Source: CAVQBP01 sp963848195 | GTDB lineage: Bacteria > Bacteroidota > Ignavibacteria > Ignavibacteriales > Ignavibacteriaceae | Direction of reading: 5' to 3' | DNA: 64,000 nt | NCBI GenBank assembly: GCA_963848195.1 | Contig: CAWKCY010000016.1 | Span: forward strand, 124,001 to 188,000 | Shown here: positions 1 to 7,381 of the stretch, one piece after another | Numbering within the stretch: the stretch's first letter is position 1 | How the letters are laid out: every line of letters begins with the position of its first letter | The notes under the pieces: generated by a model | The model's database searches: none | What the model saw: the letters and a program-made list of their open reading frames with translations, nothing else | What the model was told of the DNA's origin: nothing | Program-made: the position numbers and the translations under genes

Positions 1-21
1 TTATTAAGTGAATATATCTTA

Positions 22-66
22 AACCTCACCCCCCGACCCCCTCTCCTTAGTAAGGAGAGGGGGAGG
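22..66. repeat. C-rich dispersed hairpin repeat, copy 1
   Basis: An 11-bp perfect stem is formed by CCCCCTCTCCT (37-47) and AGGAGAGGGGG (53-63) around a 5-base loop, preceded by ACCTCACCCCCC. Related copies lie at 24484-24528 and 50279-50322, with weak derivatives near 25940 and 28481. It lies just downstream of the hydrogenase operon, so it could also act as a transcription end, but there is no clear T-tract. I read it as a dispersed intergenic palindromic repeat. Confidence 0.8.
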
Positions 67-80
67 CGTTTAACGTAACT

Positions 81-1814
81 TCAGTTATTAATTTTTATTG
101 CATCTTTCCTATTGAAATACTTTGTATGGAGGATTTCATGGGCTTTGGGTGAATTTGGTTCAACGAAGAATTCTTTATATAATGACTTTAGAGATTCATT
201 TTCATAAGATTTTCTATGCTTCATTCTTAAATCGATTTGATATAAAGCCTTCATCCTTTTTTCTAATTTTTCAGGTTTTTGATGAATAGGCTGTCCGCCT
301 CCGTTAATGCATCCGCCCGGACAGCTCATTACCTCAATAAAATGATATTTAGAATTTCCATTAAGAACATCCTTTATGACAGTTCCAATATTACCTATTC
401 CGTTTACGACCGCTACATTTAACAACAAGCCATTTATATTTATTGAAGCTTCTTTTATACCCTCTAATCCTCTAACAGAATTTAATTCCAATGATTCAAG
501 GTTTTCACCAGTTAGATAATAATATGCAGTTCTTATTGCCGCTTCCATTACGCCTCCACTTGTACCAAATATTGCGGCGGCTCCAGTTGATTCTCCAAGA
601 GGATTATCAAAATTGTCTTCAGGTAAATCTCTAAAATCAATCCCGGCAAGCTTAAAGAATCTTACGAGTTCCCTGGTGGTTAAAACTGCATCAACATCGG
701 GTTTAGCATCTTCCTGAAGCTCAAGTCTGCTAGATTCATATTTCTTTACCGTACAGGGCATTATTGAAACAACAAAAATATCTTTAGGATTTATACCCAT
801 CTTCTTTGCATAGTATGTTTTTAGAACGGCACCTTCCATTTCATGTGGAGACTTGCATGAAGACACATGTTCCAATATATCGGGATAGTTTTTCTCGGCA
901 TATTTGACCCATCCCGGGCAGCAGCTGGTGAACATCGGGAGTACACTTTTGTTATTTATTCTGTTAATCAGTTCTGTTGCTTCCTCAAGAATTGTCAAAT
1001 CAGCAGCAAAGTTTGTGTCAAATACTCTTTTAAAACCGAGTCTTCTCAGTCCGGTGACAAGCTGCCCTGTTATATCAGTCCCTAACGGGAAATTATATTC
1101 CTCGCCTAAAGTTGCTCTTACTGCCGGGGCTACCTGTACGATAGTATATTTATTTTTATTGTTTAGGGCTGCAGCAACTTCTTTCATCGAACTTTTCTCC
1201 CGCAATGCTGCGGTCGGACAAACGAGAATGCATTGTCCGCAGAGAATACAGTCACTTATGTTTAATCCCTTATTATATGGGGTTGTAACGATACTGTTGA
1301 AGCCTCTTTGGGTAAAATCGATAGCTCCGATTTTCTGTATTTCGTGACATACCCTAACGCATCTGCCGCAGAGAATGCATTTAGCCGGATCCCTTTCCAT
1401 CGATGTACTAGAGATGTCAATAGCATGGGATTTAGTTTCTCCAACATACCTATGCTCTCTGACACTATAAGTTTCTGCTAAATCCTGGAGTTCACAGTTT
1501 TTATTTCTAACACAAACAAGACAATCCTGGGGGTGATTTTCGATTAATAATTCTACTATAGTCTTTCTTGCTCTTCTCACTCTTGCCGAATTTGTATGAA
1601 CGACCATTCCATCATAAATAGGGAATGCGCATGATGGAACTAAACCTCTCTGACCATCAACTTCCACGGAACATATTCGGCATGCTCCTGTTGGGGCTAA
1701 CTCCTTTAAATGACAAAGTGTAGGTATCGATATTCCGACCGATTTTGCAGCATCTAATATCGTCATCCCGTCTTCTGCGTTTATTTTAATATCATTTATT
1801 TTAAGCTGGACCAT
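81..1814 (-). CDS. hydA: [FeFe] hydrogenase catalytic subunit (HydA)
   Basis: Catalytic subunit of an NAD(H)-linked [FeFe] hydrogenase, interconverting H2 with protons and electrons; probably cytoplasmic (no signal peptide). Domains in order: ferredoxin-like [2Fe-2S] (C34, C45, C48, C62); His-ligated [4Fe-4S] (H94, C98, C101, C107); two [4Fe-4S] motifs (C146/149/152/156 and C189/192/195/199); then the H-cluster domain. All three H-cluster motifs are intact: TSCCPGW (C298, C299), MPCTVKKYE (C354) and MSCPGGCINGGGQP (C498, C502). At 577 aa it matches the monomeric clostridial size and lacks the extra C-terminal [2Fe-2S] domain of Thermotoga HydA. A GGAG precedes the start by about 9 nt. It is the last gene of a hydC-hydB-hydA operon, 22 bp after hydB. 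No maturase genes (hydEFG) are in the window. Confidence 0.96.
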   Translation of the reverse strand: MVQLKINDIKINAEDGMTILDAAKSVGISIPTLCHLKELAPTGACRICSVEVDGQRGLVPSCAFPIYDGMVVHTNSARVRRARKTIVELLIENHPQDCLVCVRNKNCELQDLAETYSVREHRYVGETKSHAIDISSTSMERDPAKCILCGRCVRVCHEIQKIGAIDFTQRGFNSIVTTPYNKGLNISDCILCGQCILVCPTAALREKSSMKEVAAALNNKNKYTIVQVAPAVRATLGEEYNFPLGTDITGQLVTGLRRLGFKRVFDTNFAADLTILEEATELINRINNKSVLPMFTSCCPGWVKYAEKNYPDILEHVSSCKSPHEMEGAVLKTYYAKKMGINPKDIFVVSIMPCTVKKYESSRLELQEDAKPDVDAVLTTRELVRFFKLAGIDFRDLPEDNFDNPLGESTGAAAIFGTSGGVMEAAIRTAYYYLTGENLESLELNSVRGLEGIKEASININGLLLNVAVVNGIGNIGTVIKDVLNGNSKYHFIEVMSCPGGCINGGGQPIHQKPEKLEKRMKALYQIDLRMKHRKSYENESLKSLYKEFFVEPNSPKAHEILHTKYFNRKDAIKINN

Positions 1815-1836
1815 CCCTTTTTCTCCAATTTTATAT

Positions 1837-3819
1837 TTAATTCACAGTTATAGCATCAAAACGGCAAGCTTCATAACACATTCCGCATTTTATACACTTA
1901 TCTTCAATAATATAGTGAGCATGCCCTTTCTCTCCGGCAATAGCCTCAACAGTACATTTCTTTAGGCAAACTCCACAACCGTTACATTTACTATTATCTA
2001 TATTATAATATAACAGCTCTTTACAAACTTTTGCCGAGCATTTTCTTTCATACAAATGTTCTTCATATTCTTTTTTAAAATATTTTAATCCGGAAAGAAC
2101 CGGGTTTGGAGCAGACTGCCCCAAACCGCACAGTGAAGTATCCCGTATAACATCTGCAAGCCTATTAAGGTGAATAATTCCCTTGAACCTTTGAAGCTGG
2201 TCTAATTTGTTTTTAGTATTTTTATAGCTTTTGGGAACACGTTCTATAATTTCGAGCATTCTTTTAGTGCCTTCCCGGCATGGGACACATTTACCGCATG
2301 ATTCATTCTTAATAAATGTTAAAAAGAATTTAGCAACATCCACCATACAGGTATCTTCATCCATAACAACAAATCCACCTGAGCCCATCATTGCTCCGAT
2401 GCTTTTTAATGATTCATAATCAACCTGGGTTTTTAATACACTGTCGGGAAGACAGGCACCGGAGGGTCCGCCAATTTGAACAGCCTTAAACTTTTTATTT
2501 TCAGGTATTCCTCCTCCAATTTCAAATACAACATCTTCCAATTTTACTCCCATAGGGACTTCAACTAAGCCGGTATTATTTATTTTGCCGCTTAACGCAA
2601 ACACTTTTGTCCCCTTACTTTTTTCCGTTCCGATTGAAGAAAACCAGTCTGAACCTTTATTTATAATCGGAGTAATATTCGCTAAAGTTTCTACATTATT
2701 TATGACAGTAGGCATTCCCCATAACCCTGATATAGATGGAAATGGCGGACGCGGTTTCGGCATACCCCTTTTCCCTTCTATTGAAGCTATCAGCGCAGTT
2801 TCTTCGCCGCAAACGAACGCTCCGGCTCCCTTCTTTATTTTAAGCTCAAAGCTAAAATCACTATTTAGAATATTTTGACCTAATAATCCATATTCTTTAC
2901 ATTGCTTTATGGAGTTTTGCAGTCTTTCAATTGCAAGAGGATATTCAGCTCTGCAATAGATATATCCTTCGGAGGCGCCGATTGAATAGCCTGCTATTAT
3001 CATTCCCTCTATTACATTGAAGGGATCACTCTCTAATACGGACCTATCCATAAAAGCACCGGGATCTCCTTCATCGGCATTGCAAATCATATATTTGACT
3101 TTAGATTTCTGATTGAATGCAAGCTCCCACTTTTTCCCGGCTAAGAATCCGGCACCGCCTCTACCCCGGAGCCCGCTTTGAAGGATCTCTTTAATAACCT
3201 CTTCCGGTTTCAAGAGTCTTAATACCTTATCTAAGCCTTTGAACCCGCCGAAGGCTATATAAGCATCTATGGAAGCAGGATCTATTATCCCGCATTTCTC
3301 CAGAACTATTTTCATCTGATGCTTAAAGAAGGGCACTGAATCTATTGATGGCAGGTCTTGCAAAATACCATGAACACCCAGAAGCTTTTCCTTAAAAATA
3401 TCTTTTTCTACTAAAGTCTTTTGAATAAGCTTTGAGACAATCTTAGGAGTAATTTCGCAATATGAAATTCTCGGCATGCCGGGGAGTTTTATATCAACAA
3501 TGACTTCCCGTGAACAATAGCCAATACACCCGGTTCTTTCTATTTGAGCTTGTATATTTAATTTATCCAGTTCTTTTATAATTGATTCCTCAACCTTTTT
3601 TGCACCGGATGCCAGTCCGCATGTTCCCATTCCAATGAAAATCAGGGGAAGTTCATGCTCTAAATGGTTTAATCTATTATTTAGAGTTTTTATTCTATTT
3701 TCACATTCCGGGCTATGGTGGCATAGCGGCCCTTCGGTGCAGCATCTTACGAATAATTCGCATGGTTTTTCCGGAGAATGCCAGCACTCACTGCAGCACT
3801 TTTCGATAAAATTTTTCAT
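1837..3819 (-). CDS. hydB: NAD(H)- and FMN-binding hydrogenase subunit (HydB, NuoF-like)
   Basis: Flavoprotein subunit passing electrons between NAD(H) and the hydrogenase; homologous to NuoF and to HydB of electron-bifurcating hydrogenases. Seen in order: a Cys-rich N-terminus (8 Cys and 3 His in residues 8-39); a thioredoxin-like [2Fe-2S] segment (C67, C98, C102, perhaps C121); the NADH/FMN site (GLRGRGGAGF about 215-224, CNADEGDPGAF about 245, GAGAFVCGEET about 330); the SLBB region; the N3-type [4Fe-4S] motif (C507, C510, C513, C563); and two C-terminal [4Fe-4S] motifs (C611/614/617/621 and C641/644/647/651). At 660 aa it is longer than NuoF because of these end domains. It overlaps hydC by 4 bp. 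Whether the complex bifurcates with ferredoxin cannot be read from sequence alone. Confidence 0.95.
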   Translation of the reverse strand: MKNFIEKCCSECWHSPEKPCELFVRCCTEGPLCHHSPECENRIKTLNNRLNHLEHELPLIFIGMGTCGLASGAKKVEESIIKELDKLNIQAQIERTGCIGYCSREVIVDIKLPGMPRISYCEITPKIVSKLIQKTLVEKDIFKEKLLGVHGILQDLPSIDSVPFFKHQMKIVLEKCGIIDPASIDAYIAFGGFKGLDKVLRLLKPEEVIKEILQSGLRGRGGAGFLAGKKWELAFNQKSKVKYMICNADEGDPGAFMDRSVLESDPFNVIEGMIIAGYSIGASEGYIYCRAEYPLAIERLQNSIKQCKEYGLLGQNILNSDFSFELKIKKGAGAFVCGEETALIASIEGKRGMPKPRPPFPSISGLWGMPTVINNVETLANITPIINKGSDWFSSIGTEKSKGTKVFALSGKINNTGLVEVPMGVKLEDVVFEIGGGIPENKKFKAVQIGGPSGACLPDSVLKTQVDYESLKSIGAMMGSGGFVVMDEDTCMVDVAKFFLTFIKNESCGKCVPCREGTKRMLEIIERVPKSYKNTKNKLDQLQRFKGIIHLNRLADVIRDTSLCGLGQSAPNPVLSGLKYFKKEYEEHLYERKCSAKVCKELLYYNIDNSKCNGCGVCLKKCTVEAIAGEKGHAHYIIEDKCIKCGMCYEACRFDAITVN

Positions 3820-4310
3820 TCCTTTACTGCCCCTGTTTCTGCTTCCATCTCTTTAGGTTTGGTAACTTTTTTATTTTTTCTAATAATTCCGGATACATCC
3901 TTAATTGCAAGCCTTCCGTAGTATTCCTCATCAACGGTTATTACAGGTGCAATACTGCAAGCACCGATACAATTAACAATCTCAAGAGTATATTTTTTAT
4001 CCTTAGTAGTTTCTCCCGCCTTTATCTTAAGTTCCGTCTCAAGGGCATATAAGATATTAGATGAATTTTTTACATGACAAGCGGTTCCACGGCAAACTCT
4101 AATAACATTTTCTCCAAGGGGAGTTAGTCTGAATTGATTATAGAAAGTGGCAACCCCATATATCCGGCTGAGAGGCATATCGACAAAATCTGAAATTTCT
4201 TTTAATACCGGTTCCGGCAGATATCCATATATATATTGTACATCCTGTAATAAAGGAATTAAGCTGCTTTTATCCTTAGATTTATAACTATCAAATATTT
4301 TATTCTCCAT
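3816..4310 (-). CDS. hydC: Hydrogenase [2Fe-2S] subunit (HydC, NuoE-like)
   Basis: Small thioredoxin-like [2Fe-2S] subunit of the trimeric hydrogenase, equivalent to NuoE (24 kDa subunit) of complex I. The family helix LIPLLQDVQYIYGYLP, the segment YGVATFYNQFRL and the two cluster motifs CRGTACHVK and CIGACSIAPV are all present. Length 164 aa is normal; the last 20 or so residues are charged and poorly conserved. It is the first gene of the operon and its 3' end overlaps hydB by 4 bp, which implies translational coupling. Its promoter should lie in 4311-4573, shared with the divergent DUF493 gene. Confidence 0.95.
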   Translation of the reverse strand: MENKIFDSYKSKDKSSLIPLLQDVQYIYGYLPEPVLKEISDFVDMPLSRIYGVATFYNQFRLTPLGENVIRVCRGTACHVKNSSNILYALETELKIKAGETTKDKKYTLEIVNCIGACSIAPVITVDEEYYGRLAIKDVSGIIRKNKKVTKPKEMEAETGAVKE

Positions 4311-4573
4311 TTTCCCTCTGCAATATGAAATTGAGAATAAGAATCATATTAAATGCCATAGAGATTGATAAAAAGGATTGAAATAATTGAAAATTTGAGC
4401 CTTAATTTTAAATTTTTTATCTTCTATTCTTAATAGTGATAATAAAATTTCAGAATTATTTTATGATCATTATTTTATATACGAAATAGTTGAAAATTTT
4501 GAATATTCTTAACAATTAATTTACTGTTGAATATTTGAACAGTATATCTCAATAGTGGTGTTAAATAATAATT

Positions 4574-4843
4574 ATGATTTTGGACTCGAATAATAAGCAA
4601 AGACCGGAAATTGAATATCCCTGCGAGTGGTCTTATAAAGTAATTGGAAAAGATGTTGATAAAATCTTGAAAGCTATTGAGGATGCGTCGAGCGGATTGA
4701 AATATGATGTTACACCTTCTAATATCAGCAGGAACGGGAATTATTTCAGCTTGAATTTTAAGGTAAATGTTCCTTCAGAAGTGGTGAGGGATCTGATTTA
4801 TGAGAAATTGGGGAATAATTTGGATATTAAGATGATCTTATAA
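4574..4843 (+). CDS. DUF493 family protein (YbeD-like)
   Basis: An 89-aa ferredoxin-like-fold protein of the DUF493/YbeD family. The hallmark pattern is visible: EYPCEWSYKVIGKD near the N-terminus, then two alternating alpha/beta halves ending in a predicted beta strand. The family's function is unknown, though an allosteric or regulatory role is suspected for the E. coli member. It is transcribed away from the hydrogenase operon, and its stop lies 6 bp from the end of the convergent hicB gene. No Shine-Dalgarno site is seen. Confidence 0.82.
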   Translation: MILDSNNKQRPEIEYPCEWSYKVIGKDVDKILKAIEDASSGLKYDVTPSNISRNGNYFSLNFKVNVPSEVVRDLIYEKLGNNLDIKMIL

Positions 4844-4849
4844 CTCATG

Positions 4850-5170
4850 TTAGCTGGTTTCTTTTAGTAAATCTATTATCCAATTATTTATACTTTTCCC
4901 CTTTTTTCTTGCATTAAGGTATATCTTATGATGTAATTCTGAAGATATTCTTAATACAAATTTTCCCGAGAATGGTTTATCTGGTTCTTCCCCTCTTTTT
5001 TTGCAAAATTCAAGATAATCATCAATTGATTCTTTGAATGACTTTTCGATTTCCGAAACACTTTTTCCCTGAAATGTAATTACATCTTTTGTATCCAATA
5101 CTTCTCCATGGAATATCTTAGCTTCACTATCATATTCAACCTCACCAGAGTATCCTTTATATTTTAACAT
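4850..5170 (-). CDS. hicB: HicB family antitoxin
   Basis: Antitoxin of a type II HicAB module. The N-terminal half is a degenerate RNase-H-like HicB fold (YSGEVEYDSEAKIFHGEVLDT, then SVSEIEKSFKESIDDYLEFC). The C-terminal half is a ribbon-helix-helix segment (FVLRISSELHHKIYLNARK) expected to bind its own promoter. At 106 aa it is typical. It follows hicA with a 14-bp overlap, the usual toxin-first order. It should neutralise HicA and repress the pair. Confidence 0.92.
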   Translation of the reverse strand: MLKYKGYSGEVEYDSEAKIFHGEVLDTKDVITFQGKSVSEIEKSFKESIDDYLEFCKKRGEEPDKPFSGKFVLRISSELHHKIYLNARKKGKSINNWIIDLLKETS

Positions 5171-5429
5171 TTTTCACTCCTGCTTCTACTAAAAATCTTC
5201 TCATTGATTTTAACGCACCTTTATGTGTTTGTTTCCCCGGATGTGGTCTGTGAAATACCGCTCGCACTCCATTTAAATAAATTCTAATTCTTGAACCACT
5301 TCCTTCAGTAATTTCCGCTCCCAATGCAACTAAAATATTTTCAATATCTTTCCAAAGAACATCGGATTTTATTGGTTCCTTAAAAATATTGTCTAAAATC
5401 CTTTTTTGCCTGGAATTTAATTTATTCAC
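5157..5429 (-). CDS. hicA: HicA family mRNA interferase toxin
   Basis: Toxin of the HicAB module, a small double-stranded-RNA-binding-like RNase that cleaves mRNA. The pattern LGAEITEGSGSRIRIYLNG followed by FHRPHPGK carries the catalytic His of the family. At 90 aa it belongs to the longer subfamily with an N-terminal helix (RQKRILDNIF). The intact frame and adjacent antitoxin suggest a functional pair. The toxin precedes and overlaps hicB, so the promoter lies between 5430 and about 5530. Confidence 0.92.
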   Translation of the reverse strand: MNKLNSRQKRILDNIFKEPIKSDVLWKDIENILVALGAEITEGSGSRIRIYLNGVRAVFHRPHPGKQTHKGALKSMRRFLVEAGVKNVKI

Positions 5430-5520
5430 AGTACTAATTTATGATACTACATGTTAAATTTCAACTATTATTTTTGTTTACTAGCGTCGTTTATAACTTG
5501 AAAAGGGAAAGGCTTATTGA

Positions 5521-5612
5521 CAATGATAACCTTGCATTTGTCATGTTGTCTGGTTCGAGCTCATTGTTTTAATGCCTCCTTTGCGAAACGGAGTTTCGCG
5601 TTACATGAAGAG
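5521..5612. repeat. Dispersed 90-bp hairpin repeat, copy 1
   Basis: This segment aligns over about 92 bases with 53941-54031 at roughly 80 percent identity. Both contain a perfect palindrome, GCGAAAC-gga-GTTTCGC at 5583-5599 here and ACGAAAC-gga-GTTTCGT at 54002-54018. The outermost pair changed from G-C to A-T on both sides, so pairing is kept. It lies between hicA and the next gene; no protein is encoded. Confidence 0.75.
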
Positions 5613-5710
5613 AGTTCTCTGTCCCATATATGGTAAAGCTCAGCCTTTCTGATAAAAATAGAATCTGGACTGGTAGTAAGGAGAGGAGGAAGTCCTTTGT
5701 GCAGAATGAT

Positions 5711-6772
5711 CTATTTAACGAAGAATTTTCCAACTGCCTGCAATTTTCCGTCTGTGAGTATCTTCCAATAATAGAGACCGGAGTCTAATTTCTCGAATAG
5801 AGTAACGCGGGTATCAAAAAGCTCCTTGCTCCATATTTCTTTATTTTTATTATCTACTACGCTGATTGTGTAGGTTTTGGTTTCCAGAGGTGTCCATTTA
5901 AAGTAGATTTGTTTTCTTAAAGTATCACCTATTTCCGGAGTGATAATAATGCCGTTATCTTTATTTTTTGTTATGATATTTTCTAAATAGGAATTATCTC
6001 TAAACTCCGGCGCAATTTTAACAGGTAAACCAGGATTTACTTTTCCGGCAATCTGTTCCTTAACATTGGATGTATCGGGGCTATGACTTTGCATACCCTG
6101 ATTTCTATTCATGTTGATTGCACTGTCATATAAAGGGAGGGATTCTTCGGTTATCTTAATTCTATTCCCTTCTTCCGGATGCTTTCCTAAAAGAAATATA
6201 GTAATCAATATTAAAAAGCCAATACCTGTGTACAATAATATATAATTTTTCTTTTTTGATGCTGCAGTCACTTTAAATTTATTGGCAACAATATCAATAT
6301 ATACTTTTGGAATGTTTCTTAAACTTAAATTCTCAGAATTTTCTATTTTATATTTTTTATTTGATTTAGCTGAAACAATCCGGATTATTGTACCATTATC
6401 AGGAATATATAAACGGATACTTCCATTTTCCAGGTATTGAGGCAGCTTGATAAAATTCAAATAAAGGATATCATCTTCTTTACTTATTATTCCATCAATA
6501 TTATTTTCAGTATCCGTGAAGTTTAAATAGTTATTGGTAGAAAGAGCAGCATCAATTTCAAAGCTCTTTTTTTCTTTTTCTACTGCTTCATCGAAGAACT
6601 GATTCAACTTTTCCTGGCAGTTTTTGCATTTGTCTATATGTTCTTCTATAAATATTCGTTCGGCCTCAGTTAAATCACTGTTTATATCGGCATATTTTGA
6701 AATACCCTGATCGGATATATGTTTTTTGGAATCGTCTAAATATTTTAAGAATTGTTCGGGGAAATTATTCAT
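5711..6772 (-). CDS. Membrane protein with anti-sigma-like zinc finger
   Basis: A 353-aa single-pass membrane protein. Near residues 40-57 it has a zinc-finger pattern typical of anti-sigma factors (EEHIDKCKNCQEKL, an H-x3-C-x2-C core). One transmembrane helix follows the middle domain (YILLYTGIGFLILITIFLLG, about residues 176-195). The C-terminal 75 residues look like a beta-sandwich (IYFKWTPLETKTYTISVVD, ending GLYYWKILTDGKLQAVGKFFVK), as in FlgD/fibronectin-like modules. The expected topology is N-inside, C-outside. No sigma factor is adjacent, so partner and signal are unknown. It could be a cell-surface stress or protein-sensing regulator. Confidence 0.7.
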   Translation of the reverse strand: MNNFPEQFLKYLDDSKKHISDQGISKYADINSDLTEAERIFIEEHIDKCKNCQEKLNQFFDEAVEKEKKSFEIDAALSTNNYLNFTDTENNIDGIISKEDDILYLNFIKLPQYLENGSIRLYIPDNGTIIRIVSAKSNKKYKIENSENLSLRNIPKVYIDIVANKFKVTAASKKKNYILLYTGIGFLILITIFLLGKHPEEGNRIKITEESLPLYDSAINMNRNQGMQSHSPDTSNVKEQIAGKVNPGLPVKIAPEFRDNSYLENIITKNKDNGIIITPEIGDTLRKQIYFKWTPLETKTYTISVVDNKNKEIWSKELFDTRVTLFEKLDSGLYYWKILTDGKLQAVGKFFVK

Positions 6773-7381
6773 TTATCAAAATTGATTTTTAAGTTAGGTT
6801 CTTTAATAACTTGAAAACAAAAATAAGAAATAAAAATATTCTTTAATATAGGAATAAAAAAAGCTTCTCTTCTCTGTTCACGACAACAATATTTTTACCC
6901 CGATTCCTCTCCTTTTATTTTGCTTCTTAATTTCTCTCAAAATTTTTGTCACAAACTCAAAAGAGCAGATTCCAGAGAAAGAGAATTGTCATTTTTGACA
7001 AACGTCATGAGATTTTAGAGATAAATTTTGATGATTTTGCCGGAATTTTAGAGTGGTGTTTACCTGGAGGTAACTTGGTTGTAGCTTAGAGGAAGGGTGG
7101 GAGCGGAAATGCATAATAAATACATAGGGAGAGGGTGTGACAAAAATGACAAAATTGAAGATGGAATGGTGGAGTTTTGGAATGATGTATGACTGAATGA
7201 ATAGAAGATCATGGGTCATTAAATTATTTGTCATATGTCATTTGTAGACATGATACCTATCCTCTACCTTTAATAATTGAAAAAAAATTAGTAACTTAAT
7301 AAATGTATAAATGTGTTATATTTTTCAACTCTGATTTTTTTAAAATTAGAATCTTAAAAATAAGTTTAAATTGAAATACAA
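6773..7381. other. Intergenic region without a gene
   Basis: A 609-bp divergent spacer between the zinc-finger membrane protein and the cyclase gene. It should hold both promoters, but I cannot place either with confidence. The middle part (about 7090-7215) is G-rich and has degenerate TGGAATG/GAATGAAT simple-sequence character like the tracts at 13903-13960 and 30506-30606. The open frames across it have no protein-like composition. Confidence 0.5.

Noticed and set aside
6989..7234. Minus-strand 81-codon frame upstream of the cyclase
   Set aside because: The composition is not protein-like, it has no homology I recognise, and it lies in a low-complexity spacer.
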